Positions 1 to 9,474 of a stretch of DNA of 64,000 bases are shown here, piece by piece (positions within the stretch are counted from its first letter, which is position 1; each line of letters begins with the position of its first letter). The translations under genes and the position numbers were made by a program. Under the pieces are notes generated by a model. The model worked only from the letters and a program-made list of their open reading frames with translations, did no database searches and had not been told where the DNA came from. Source of the stretch: Apoda limacodes (Eukaryota > Arthropoda > Insecta > Lepidoptera > Limacodidae); the NCBI GenBank assembly GCA_946406115.1, contig OX291552.1, positions 3,720,001 to 3,784,000 of the forward strand, read 5' to 3'.

Positions 1-36
1 TAACAGAATGTATATCTTGTGGTGAACATGTGTTGG

Positions 37-93
37 TTTAGGTTCACCGCACATTACGAGAAATATCCGATAGAAAAATTCTAGTGTACGCCG
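37..93 (-). repeat. Left half of a diverged inverted repeat pair
   Basis: The reverse complement of this stretch matches 2039-2098 at roughly 80 percent over about 60 bases, sharing the core GAATTTTTCTATCGGA and the following TTTCTCG. Both halves border GC-richer sequence that also shares a short ACGGGGTC word. This looks like the ends, or two opposed copies, of an old element now holding a hAT element and a SINE. I do not recognise the family. Confidence 0.5.
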
Positions 94-576
94 GATGGCA
101 CTCTGTGCATACATTTTGTACTAGACCCCGTAGACTGTCGGAAATTTATATCAATATGGCGGACGTCGCCGTACGACATTAAAAACCTAATTAGTGTAGT
201 AACAAGGTCTAAAATCTTTAAATATTTTGTTTGGACCTGTCGTAAGATAACAACAAACTGGTTCTTAGCCTCAGTATGCCTCAGTGTAGTATATTTACAA
301 TTAAGAGATAATTCCCTGGAGTTGCATTAAGTGTTATAATTATTATTGCAAATTGTATATTAGTACAGTGAAACCCAATAAGTATAATTACAGTGAAACT
401 AATAAATATAATATATAATTACTCTATGTTAATTCTAGGATTTACATTTATTTCGCGTTGCAAGGTGAGCTAAATACAAGATCTAATAGTCTAAATAAGA
501 AAATATCCATGAATTTGGCATCTCAATAATGAGAATGATCAGAACTAAGTAAAAATGCTCTTCTTCGTCTCTTTAA
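94..576. other. AT-rich stretch, no gene seen
   Basis: No open frame of note and no RNA gene. An ATGGCGG word next to GACGTC lies near 156-170. Its reverse strand shares short words with 1980-2040, so part of it may be the interior of the inverted-repeat remnant. Confidence 0.5.
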
Positions 577-584
577 CTATCTTT

Positions 585-1452
585 CAGTGTTGGAAAAGTT
601 CCCGATTTAGCGTCCCTTTCTCCCGATTTACATAAGTAGTATAATATTCAATATAAAGCAAAACTAAATGAAACCTGGGGCCTTAGACAGGTCACAATCG
701 AAAAATCGTGGAGTATCGCTATGGACAAAGCGTTTTTCAACCGAACCGAACACGCTATTTCGAGGGCGTCGGCTGGAAAACTACATTACGAGTATCTGTT
801 CCAATTATCGTAAATCGCTTATTTTTTATTTAAACTATGTAATGTTAACTTACTCATGGTTGGTTTTAAATTAAGAATATAGGTATTTATTGTATTGAAT
901 ACTGAAATGTTTTCTTGTTGTAAGTCTAGTTTATTCTCAATAGGTATTGTCGTGAAAATATTAGGTACTTACGTAAAAACATTCTAGCTTTCTAGTAACG
1001 AAATTTATTAGACTAATACTTAGAAACAGATTTTAAATAATAACATCATATTTAATTACAAAAAAAATCCATGCACAGGGAATTCCCGAAATTTCTTACA
1101 CGGTCTTTTAACCTTGCAGTATGCTTAAGCAGATTGCACTGAAATACCTTACAGTTCATTCATTATTATTTAGTGAGTTTACGAGGGAAAGTTCTGTAGG
1201 ATAGTTATGGCCACAGAACACATATAGTTATGGCGATCCTTTCCGAAAAGATTAATTATAAAATCGATTTGAATTGAAATATAACAAATAGATTCACAAC
1301 AACAACAATATTTACGAGAAAATGTTTTTAAACTAACACGTAAGAGGTGGTATGCAGATAAAAAGTAATAGATAATTAGTAAATCTCGCGATTTCTCCCG
1401 ATTTTTATCTGACAAATTTCCCGATTTAAAATTTTTCACTTTTACAACACTG
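585..1452. mobile_element. Non-autonomous hAT-type DNA transposon, 868 bp
   Basis: The element is bounded by terminal inverted repeats CAGTGTTGGAAAAGT on the left and, read inward, CAGTGTTGTAAAAGT on the right (14 of 15 match). It is flanked by a perfect 8-bp direct repeat CTATCTTT at 577-584 and 1453-1460. An 8-bp duplication and a CAGTG-type start are hallmarks of the hAT superfamily. Near both ends the word TCCCGATTT recurs (two copies each side), as expected of subterminal transposase-binding repeats. The interior holds only short frames (668-874 plus, 1179-1439 minus) with no hAT-dimerisation or DDE-domain similarity that I can see, so it would depend on a transposase from elsewhere. The clean duplication suggests a fairly recent insertion. 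Confidence 0.88.
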
Positions 1453-1545
1453 CTATCTTTATGCCCTACAGCTCAATTGGAAGCTCCGTTTCGGCGTGAT
1501 TGAGTAACAAGCAACCAAATATTTTTTTATTTATAATATTTTGGT

Positions 1546-1796
1546 CAGGACTGTAGCTCAATGGGCGGGTGCTTTATCGAGGGGCGTGGGTTCGATTCCG
1601 CACAAGACAAACATCCTTACATATCTTGAGACAGGGTGTTTTATATGTTTAATATGTATGTATTTACCAAAAACAAAGTATATATATATATATATATGTA
1701 TTTGTATCCGTTGTTTGGTATCCTCAATACAAATTTCGCTTACTTTGGGACCAGAGGGCGCAGTGTATACTGTCCAAAAATATTTATTTATTTAAT
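1546..1796 (+). mobile_element. tRNA-derived SINE, copy 1
   Basis: A pol III A box (TAGCTCAATGG, 1554-1564) and a perfect B box (GGTTCGATTCC, 1589-1599) stand at the head. A tRNA-unrelated body follows, containing a TA microsatellite near 1679-1699 and the conserved tail block ending GGGCGCAGTGTATAC. It closes in a TATTTATTTA run. The same head and body recur at 56422-56606 and, inverted, at 46313-46492. The tail block alone recurs at 2752, 43262, 43690 and 62158. The cloverleaf is not kept well enough to call a working tRNA. Confidence 0.8.
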
Positions 1797-2038
1797 ATTA
1801 GCAGGTAGAGCACACCTCTATGTACCATATTTCACCTTAATCGAATGCTCTATTGCGAAGTGACAATAAAAAAACCCTAATAACTTTCACACTTATAATC
1901 ATTTGTAGAATAGAAACAATAACATGTCGTTATCCATTCTGTTGTGCTTGCGTAGAAAGACAGAGACGTGTGTCGTGGCGGTGCGGTAAGCCACAACTGG
2001 ACGCCGAATCGCAGACCGACGCTGGTTTACGGGGTCGG

Positions 2039-2098
2039 CCCGGCGCGCGTGAGAATTTTTCTATCGGACATTTCTCGCAATTTGCGGTGGGCCTAAAT
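2039..2098 (+). repeat. Right half of the diverged inverted repeat pair
   Basis: This matches the reverse complement of 37-93. It sits at the end of a GC-rich patch (about 1960-2060) that breaks the surrounding AT-rich background and gives overlapping frames on both strands, neither recognisable. Confidence 0.5.
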
Positions 2099-2751
2099 TT
2101 TAATGCAGTTTTCGTTGTGTTAAGGCTGCGACCTACTTGAATGTGCAGTTTTCTGCTCGTTTTTAAAATCGATTCCACTGTTCTATTGCAAGTCGCAGAC
2201 TGGAAAAAATAACATGGCATTCTACATTCTTTGACTAGCAAATTACTGTATTCGTTTTAGGATATCTGTTAAAACATCGCTTAAAAAAAATAACGGCCGA
2301 ACCTCTTGTTTTTCTATTTTTAATTCATAACTAATTATCAACTAGTAGCGGGAACATAGTTTATTTCAATGAATGTTAAGTAACTACAAAGATAAAAAAA
2401 TACTGTAATAGAATTTTTATATCTTATGTGATATAACTGTTATTAATTAATTTCCACTTTTTACGCTATGCTGTACAGCCTATCTATAATATATTTTTAC
2501 TACAGAAAATTGAGCTCTATTTGAGTACAACATTGTCGATTTCAGCTTAACACCCATAAAGCAAATGTATATGCGCGTTGGGGGCCCTCTTAAAGGTATG
2601 AACTGACTTAAAAGTCTGAAGGCACACATGTCATTCCACTACAACAAATGAGAAAAAATATGACGCCGATCTTGATCTTGTTATACATACCCGATTGCTA
2701 TAAATAGCAATTCGACCATTATGTGTGTTATTAAGTTAAATATAAATAAAT
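2099..2751. other. Unassigned AT-rich DNA
   Basis: I see no gene, RNA gene or recognisable repeat here apart from short A/T runs. Confidence 0.4.
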
Positions 2752-2832
2752 AAATATAAATATGTTTAGACATTACACACAGCGCCGTCTGGCCCGAAAG
2801 TAAGCAAAGCTTGTGTTATAAATTCCAGGCGA
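2752..2832 (-). mobile_element. SINE tail fragment, inverted
   Basis: Read on the minus strand this is the 3' block of the SINE at 1546-1796: the segment around the words CAAGCTTTGCTTACTTT and GGCGCTGTGTG, followed by the TATTTATTTA-type end. The tRNA head is missing. Confidence 0.6.
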
Positions 2833-3319
2833 GGAATCTGTTCTTAAGGCCAATAGAATAAAACTTAAAAAAAACCTTCATTCAAAATTGGAACGGTTTC
2901 GTCTGCATAAATCGAGACCAGGCATAGATAATAGAGTACAATGCAAACTGCCAGTTACAACATTTGCATCGAGACGCCGGCCGCCATTGCTCAATTGATT
3001 TTTCGCACGCGGTTATGAATTATGATTCGGCTCAGTTTCGTCGTTCGTGCAATCGATTGTGATTCACAAACTACGACTTTGAGGAGCTCGTAAAATTATT
3101 GGGTGTTTCGGGGCAAGTCCAATAAAGATAACAGTTTAAAAAAAGGTTGCTTAGGTAATCTTTTACAATTTGTTTTACTGTGTTCCACTACTTAGATCGC
3201 AGTGTTTTACGAAAACCTGCTAAGAATTTATGCAATGAAGGCTCAAAGATGTTGAATGACGATGGATAGACCAGTAACGACGTGTAATACCTGAAGGTTG
3301 ATCAACACAACAAAAAAAA
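2833..3319. other. Unassigned DNA between repeats
   Basis: No reading frame or RNA gene is supported. The stretch near 2970-3070 is somewhat less AT-rich than its surroundings but has no recognisable motif. Confidence 0.35.
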
Positions 3320-4065
3320 ACCGGCCAAGTGCGAGTTGGACTCGCGCACCGAGGGTCCCTTCCTACCACTATTTATGTAATCTACAAACACAAACAAAAA
3401 TATTTTTATATTTGTGTTAATTGAATGAAAGGTAAATTGCGGTTTACGATTTATGACGTATTAAATAAAACCGGCCAAGTGCAAGTTGGACTCGCGCTCC
3501 GAAGGTTCCGTATTTTATATTTGAGTTGATTGAATGAAAGGTAAATTGCGGTTTACGGTTTATGACGTATTAAAAAAACTTATAACGAGATCTCGTCCAA
3601 ACCAATTTTCGATGTAAGTTTGCATGGTAATGTATATCATATTTTTTTTTTAGTTTTATCATTCTCTTATTTTAGAAGTTACATCAGGGGGGGACACACA
3701 TTTTACTACTTTGGAAGTGTCTCTCGCGCAAACTATTTCATTTAGAAAAAAATGATATTAGAAACCTCAATATCATTTTTAAAGACCTATCCATAGATAC
3801 CCCACATGTATGGGTTTGATTAAAAAAAAAATTATGAGTTTCTGTTCTAAGTATGGGGAACCCCAAAAATTTATTGTTTTTTTTTTATATTTTTGTGTGA
3901 AAATCTTAATGCGGTGCACAGAATACATCTACTTACCAAGTTTCAACAGTATAGTGCTTATAGTTTCGGAAAAAAGTGGCTGTATACTGACGAACAAACA
4001 GACAGATATGACGAATCTATAAGGGTTCCGTTTTTTGCCATTTGGCCACGGAACCCTAACAACCG
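3320..4065 (+). repeat. CCGGCCAAGTG-type dispersed repeat with tandem head
   Basis: The unit starts CCGGCCAAGTGCGAGTTGG at 3322. A second head, CCGGCCAAGTGCAAGTTGG, follows at 3471, with a shared 3' half-unit (the TTGAATGAAAGGTAAATTG block at about 3420 and 3529). The first ~149 bp are therefore tandemly duplicated. The right end carries the typical ACAGACAGAT motif and a final AGGGTTCCG...GGAACCCTAA. Related sequence occurs at 20400-20500, 30830-30882, 32620-32768, 39590-39725 and 56625-57437. I recognise it as a common lepidopteran interspersed repeat but cannot name its class. Confidence 0.6.
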
Positions 4066-4084
4066 GTTTCAAAATAATGCGGTT

Positions 4085-4604
4085 AAAAGGTAAAAATATT
4101 ACTTTTTTTCAAAAATCTAATCTGAATTACAGTTTGAAGTTATGTGTAAGGTATTAGGTGTTAGGTACATAGAAACCAATCATTCATTCAACCAAGTAAT
4201 TCAGAATAGATTTTTGGAAGTATGTAATTATTTTTACCTTTTTAGTGCATCTTCTTGGAGCCGGTTCTTTTTTTTTCTTAAAAGTTTTTATTTTTTACTT
4301 TTGAGTGACGAATTGCTTTTTTTTCTCGAACACTAAATAAAACGATACTAATAACAAAATTTTATACAATCATCAACATGAAAGGCGTTTCACCAGTTCC
4401 AAATTAACACCAATATTTCTCATTGGACCAAAAGTTTAAGTTTTAAATTCACTATGTATTAATATGGGACCAACTCGGAAGTATACCCTTTCAAATAAAA
4501 AAAGGATTTTGAATCATACTATATGACGGAGTTTGCCCGTACTACATAAAAAAATACAAACATCCGAATTGAGAACCTCCTCCTTTTTTGAAGTCGGTTA
4601 AAAA
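4085..4604 (+). mobile_element. Fold-back MITE-like element, family A, copy 1
   Basis: The left part is an imperfect palindrome: GGTAAAAATATTAC with CAAAAATCTAATCTGAATTA near 4088-4130 is answered by its inverse near 4195-4240. A block beginning at the GTGCATCTT word and a related CCGGTT word follows. It ends in ACCTCCTCCTTTTTTGAAG then TCGGTTAAAAA. The same layout recurs at 7345-8368, 23603-24085 (inverted) and 55780-56280. It has no coding capacity. Confidence 0.6.
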
Positions 4605-5039
4605 TAGTTACTTCAGTCTTCAAGATTTGCATAATGAAGTATTACAAAATCTATCCAGAGTATCTAGAATAGCTTGTTATCTAGTGCATTAGCTCTAAGT
4701 TGTAGCAAAATCTAAAAAAATGTGACTACAAAACGATAAAAACGTTAAATCCCATACTAAACACAACACCTTGAACTTAATGTTTCTGGAATAATTTACT
4801 AAGGAAGTATATAACAAATATACTTATGTATATGACATTGTGTAATGACTTTTAGTACATTTACATAAACAACCTTAGTATTACAGAAATTAGCTTTTTG
4901 GCCTATATCGCCCTCTTAAGTTCCAGGGAATGGCATAGGATAGTATTTAATAAATTTAAAAGTTGCCGCGGGATTAACTATAACCGAGCTTAGACGACGT
5001 ATAGCTACAGCTTGTTATAGCAAACTTCATTAGTATAAT
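4605..5039. other. Unassigned AT-rich DNA
   Basis: I see nothing that supports a gene or a named repeat in this stretch. Confidence 0.4.
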
Positions 5040-5110
5040 TAAGGGTTTGACGTAAGAATCCCTCGCCGATAACCAAATTAAGGGCGGGCGGAGCCGCTGG
5101 CAAAAGCTAG
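5040..5110 (+). mobile_element. Helitron 3' end, 5'-truncated
   Basis: The GC-rich 3' terminus GGGCGGGCGGAGCCGCTGGC followed by AAAAGCTAG ends in CTAG at 5107-5110 with a T behind it, as expected of Helitrons, which end in CTRR and insert between A and T. It is nearly identical to the ends at 14300-14325 and, inverted, 62248-62275. Little more than 70 bp is recognisable. Confidence 0.65.
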
Positions 5111-5111
5111 T

Positions 5112-5970
5112 AATTGTAGAAGAAAGCCAACTGACTGACTGATTATGCTTTGTGAGACAAAGATTAAAAGACAGTGTTTCGTTTACGTCATTAAAAATAA
5201 ATAGCTAATATATTGCATCCATTTAATCAGATTCTGCTCGTGTACCTATATTATAACCATGTGATTACGTTTATAATAAAAGTTAACTTTAACAGAGAAA
5301 CTTCTGTAATTGAGTGACAGGAACTACAGGAAATTCCATTTCAAGGCTGAAATCTTATTATTAGTTTCATTTATTGAGACTTGATCACCTAGTAAATATA
5401 ACTAGTAGGCACGTGGAGTAATAACTAAGCTCGGAATTGCTATAGAAAGTACATTACCTCATCGAACCACTTTGTGCCGGAACCAGCGCATGTAGGAATA
5501 AATGAACATAATATACGTACCTGTAACAAGAACAAATAGAATATATTAATATACAGTTAAAGACAAAAAAATAGTAACAAAATAAAACAATGTTAAAAAA
5601 TTGCATTCGTATAAATAAATTTTCTCTTTCGTGATTATTTTCATCGTATTTTTTTGAGAATTACACTGGTTTTACATCCTCTGTTCATCCGCAAAGATGG
5701 AGCATGCAACCGTGCCGAAATATCGGGACAGTCAAAAATCAAATCGTAGAGAGCCCGTGTCTTAAAATTATACTTTATTTTTATTTATTTAACAATCTTT
5801 ATAACACACTTGTACAAATGGTGAACTTAATGTCAAAGGGCATTTTCTGCCAGTCAACCATGAGTAAAACTAAAAAAACAAATGGTGGTGAAACATTAGA
5901 AAGTTCGATTCATGAAAAACAATAACAATTTACATAAAAACATATAAGTATACATTTACACACATTTACA
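5112..5970. other. Unassigned AT-rich DNA
   Basis: One short open frame (5704-5925, plus, 73 codons) has no recognisable similarity and looks like chance. A GACTGACTGA word near 5130 resembles Helitron heads but is too short to place. Confidence 0.4.
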
Positions 5971-5972
5971 TA

Positions 5973-6807
5973 TTTTTTTTAAACCACCAAGGTGACAAAC
6001 ACGCACACGGTCAGCCTGATGGTCGGTCACAGTGGCCTATGGACGCTTGCAACACCAGGGGTATCACTAGCGCGTTGCCGACCCTTCAAAAGTAGAAAGT
6101 AGCCGTGGGCATCATTTCGAACAATTCCTCAGAACACATCCCATTGTACAAGCGGTAGAACACACACAGAGAGGCAAAATCTCTCCTCAGACTTAAGGGT
6201 TCGATAAGGTAAGTGAGTTTGGGATGGTCCACAATTCTCACAGCCCGTCGTTGAACCGAGTCAAAAGGCCCAAACTGATATAGTAAGGTGTAAAGTGTAA
6301 TAACTGTCTCCAGTACTGTCATCATAGCAATGTATGTTGTTGATGGATAACATGTCATTGATATGCAGTAGAAATAGCGTAGTAGACAGCACAGAGCCTT
6401 GCGGGACACCAGCATTAATGTCCATGCTATCAGAGCAACTACCGTCAACTACGGTTCGTATGCGTCTGCCGGACAAAAAGCTAGCCACCCATTTGCATAA
6501 ACCCTCGGGCACTCCGTAAGATGGCAACTTAGATAGAAGACCCCGGTCCCAGACCCGATCAAACGCCTTCGCTATGTCAAGGCTACATGCCAATGCCTCC
6601 CCCTGACTGTCAATGGCTAGTGCCCATCGGTGTGTGAGATACACTATAAGCTCACCAGTCGAGCGACCGTGGCGAAAGCCATATTGACGATCACTGACCA
6701 GGTCGAGTTCTTCTAGGTATCTTAGAAGCTGTGTGTTGATCACACGCTCCATTACCTCGGAGAGAGGTAGTAGCGATAGGTCTGTAATTCGATGGATCTG
6801 ATCTATC
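5973..6807 (-). mobile_element. LINE (CR1/Jockey-type) copy 1, internally deleted
   Basis: This is a minus-strand copy of the LINE family best seen at 10661-12160. The 3' tail (T-run, then the complement of GGTGGCAAAC-type sequence) lies at 5973-6060. The 5' limit near 6807 matches 10722 of the better copy. It has lost about 430 bp between the catalytic motif and the thumb/C-terminal region, near 6285. A second deletion lies near 6090. No target duplication could be made out. Confidence 0.85.
6107..6807 (-). pseudogene. LINE reverse transcriptase remnant
   Basis: Read on the minus strand from 6807, the frame encodes the RT palm. It has a VMERVINTQLLRYLEELDLV stretch, then SDRQYGFRHGRSTGELIVYL, then LDIAKAFDRVWD with the first catalytic aspartate, and GVPQGSVLS. 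The catalytic YADD is reduced to Y-DD by an in-frame loss of one codon (near 6323). After the 430-bp deletion the frame is lost, and the C-terminal region (PTATFY block) continues in another frame. In a working LINE this enzyme copies the element RNA at a nicked target site. This copy cannot. Confidence 0.8.
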
Positions 6808-7344
6808 GATCTATATAGATGTTTATTATAAATACAAAGACAAATAAATATACAAACAAAAATTATTACATACAGTAAATTACTTATAGAATTGTAACAC
6901 GAATTATCAATAATATATTGCAAAACGATACCAATAATTACCAAGACAGCAAACCAAATCATATTTCGCTAAAATGTTTTCGGACTAAACTTTTAAAATC
7001 GTTTTTGTTAGGAGCCTCTTCAATATCGTCAGGAAACGAGTTTCAAAGATGTAAAGCCTGGAGAGTAAATGAATTTGAAAGGTAATGAGTAATATGACGA
7101 GGAACTTTTAAGCGAAAATTTTAGACGAGCGGTAATTAATCGCTTAAGTATTTAAATTTACACTTTGTAGATACGTATTGTTTTCGTATTTAACAAATAA
7201 CACAACAAGAAGCATAAATCTCCTCAAAAATATAAAAACAAACAAATACAATATGATAAACATATAATATGTTTATTTACATATTTTACGATATTATACA
7301 TATTTCACTTTATAACAAATAAAAACTTTTTAACAATAAAAACA
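6808..7344. other. Unassigned AT-rich DNA
   Basis: The open frame running on from the LINE fragment to 6962 on the minus strand is simply read-through beyond the truncated element. Nothing else is recognised. Confidence 0.4.
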
Positions 7345-8368
7345 ACAGGCTTCAAAAAGATGCACTAAAAATAATAAAAATTAAAAAGGTTTTTTTTCTA
7401 AGAATTTCTCAAATCGGTTCAGGCGCCCTCGAAATCGGGTAACATACATAGAAAAAAAGATTCCGACGAATTAAGAACCTCCTCCTTTTTTTGAAGTTGG
7501 TTAAAAAGGTAACTAATTTCCAAAAATCTGATCTGTATAACAGTTTGAAGTTGGTTTTATGAAAGTGAAGTCTGTTAGGTTTATAGACACCATCTTCAAT
7601 CTATAATTCAGATCATATTTTTGGAAATAAGTAATTATTTTTACATTTTTAGTGCATCTTTTTGAAGCTGGTTGTTTTTGAAGTGAAAACTTCTTTAGCG
7701 GCGTTGTGCACTTTTTTTGGTATGGGTAAAAAATGATAAACTCGCGTCTGGTCACGTGTCCTAATCGTGGAAATTCGTAAGACGGAAACCGTGATGTCAC
7801 GCCTATTATAATTTTTATTTTTAGTATTCGCGATTATGAGTAGTACAGGGAGGTTGGATATGGAATTTTAATTCTATGACAGATTGCGATGTCAAATATA
7901 CTACGTCAGAAAAGTAAATAAACAAACATTATTATTTCTTGACAATGTTAAAGACATGTCTTGTGACATATTTGAGTGTTAAGCGCGAATCGTGTGTAAA
8001 GGTTTTCACTTCTGCCGGCACTCCCGGAGTGCAACTCGTTTTTTTTTTTTATTTTTTACTTTTTTTTTGTATTGCTTTTTTCGTACACTAAAAACATCGA
8101 TACTCGAACCAAATTTTATACTATCATCAACATAAAAGGCGTTTCACCAGTTCCAAATTAACACCAATTATTTTTTTTGACCAAAAGTTTAAGTTTTAAA
8201 TTCACTACATTAAAACCACCTCGGAAGTTAAAAGAGTTATTAACTAAAAAAAGATTTTTGCAAAACCGTCTATATATGATGGAGTTGTTATGCCCGAACA
8301 AACATACATAAAAAAGAATATAAACATCCGAATTGAGAACCTCCTCCTTTTTTGAAGTCGGTTAAAAA
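7345..8368 (+). mobile_element. Family A MITE-like element, copy 2, with nested family B
   Basis: The order is as follows. 7345-7510 is a shortened family A unit ending in the CCTCCTCCTTTTT...GGTTAAAAA terminus. 7505-7678 is the palindromic part of a second unit (CCAAAAATCTGATCTG near 7527, answered near 7605-7625). Family B follows at 7680-8038, then the rest of the second unit to 8368 with the same CCTCCTCC terminus. The interruption falls exactly where copy 1 has a T-run, so family B was inserted later. Confidence 0.6.
7680..8038 (+). mobile_element. Family B fold-back element, copy 1
   Basis: It starts GAAGTGAAAACTTC (itself a small hairpin). Near the right end it has GTTTTCACTTC, the inverse of GAAGTGAAAAC, followed by a 15-nt hairpin GCACTCCCGGAGTGC (8018-8032) and GCAACTCG, then a T-run. 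Other copies are at 53920-54631 and 55138-55496, with a right-end fragment at 55585-55640. It has no coding capacity. It could be a MITE or a structured retroposed RNA gene. The T-run flanks do not settle which. Confidence 0.6.
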
Positions 8369-8717
8369 TATAGAAATAACATGTCTACTTACATACTACT
8401 TTATAATTTGTGGTGTAGGATAAGAAAATTTTTATTCCTCGACAAAACAATAATACTTGCCAGTGTGCCAGTAGTTTTATATTTTTGATGACTGGCAACG
8501 CCCATCGCACAGATAAGATGAAATAAATGCAATTTTAAAGGTAATAGGTATAAATATGATAGAAGATGATTGTATGTTCTAGAAAATTCCGTATTAGAAA
8601 TACACAACTATTTTTCTTTTAATTAAAATATCTCCAGTAGTTATAGCGTAATTTGTTCACAAATAAGCAGGCAGATTTTTATAAATACTTCTATGGAAGC
8701 TGATATAATAAACATTA

Positions 8718-8925
8718 TCTGTATACATAAAACGCAACCGTTACTGACCGACTGATCTATCAAAGTACACCTCAACCACTGAACGGATTGCGATGAAATT
8801 GGGCACACATATAGCAATTATGATGTAGGCGTGCGCTAAGAAAGGATTTTCCAAAACTCACACCCTAAAGGGGTAAAACGGGGGTTCAAAGTTTATATGG
8901 AGCACCAAGGACTCGCACTTGGCCG
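8718..8925 (+). mobile_element. Helitron 5' part
   Basis: This segment carries the typical lepidopteran short-Helitron head: TC followed by TGTATACATAAAA, CTGACCGACTGATCTATCAA, AACCACTGAACGGATTG, then the GCTAAGAAAGGATTTTCC block and AAACGGGGGTTCAAAGTTTA. The 3' CTAG terminus is missing, and the sequence runs into a scrap of CTCGCACTTGGCCG-type repeat. Confidence 0.65.
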
Positions 8926-9045
8926 ATTTATAGAGATGTATTTTGTTGACCAGAAGTCTTTTATATATAATAAATATAAGTTGTTATAGTTTTAGTATTA
9001 TGACAAGGTGGTGTTAAATTTGTTTAAATTTAGTTTCTCAATGTA

Positions 9046-9474
9046 ATAGGTCGGGGAAAAAGTCGTTTCGCATATAGTATGTACATATATACTTGTAATA
9101 AAATCTCTTTGACTGTACTATTTGTATCTCGTTGGTTTTAATGACATTAAAAAGGTTATATTTCAAAAAAGAAAGAAATTACTATAAGTATATTGTTTCC
9201 CGCTGTTTTTCATTTGTTTTTCTTTCTGTTAAAATAAGTTAATCTAATGAAGAAATTTGACACATTTTAAAATTTTATTACAAAAAAGGAAAAAAGGCAA
9301 CGCAAGCCGCGAAAAAAAAATTGTGACGTTTATGGACCTAATGCATTGTCAGTAAGAGTAGCACAAAGTTGGTTTAAGCGTTTTTAATCCGGGAATTTTC
9401 ATGAAGATGCACCTCGCTCTTAAGCTCTCTTAAGTTTTCATATAAAATGCGTAGAAACTTTTTCCCCGACCTAT
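9046..9474 (+). mobile_element. Mariner-type DNA transposon, internally deleted
   Basis: Terminal inverted repeats TAGGTCGGGGAAAAAGT (left) and its inverse (right, ending in CCGACCTA) bound the element, flanked by TA on both sides as in Tc1/mariner insertions. It is about 430 bp, where a full mariner is about 1.3 kb. Only the N-terminal part of the transposase gene remains (see the pseudogene entry). The TIRs remain nearly perfect, so it could still have been mobilised in trans. Confidence 0.85.
9249..9421 (+). pseudogene. Mariner transposase N-terminal remnant
   Basis: The translation gives HILKFYYKKGKKATQAAKK. After a frameshift inside an A-run near 9311-9319 it resumes with CDVYGPNALSVRVAQSWFKR, then a stop where the family normally has a glutamine codon, then SGNFHEDAPRS. 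This matches the DNA-binding helix-turn-helix region of mariner transposases, residues of roughly the first 60 of about 345. The DD34D catalytic domain is absent. The protein normally binds the TIRs and cuts and pastes the element. Confidence 0.8.

Noticed and set aside
1553..1625. A tRNA gene with A and B boxes
   Set aside because: The acceptor and anticodon arms do not pair, a SINE body follows directly, and the same head is dispersed at 46313-46492 and 56422-56606. It is a SINE head.
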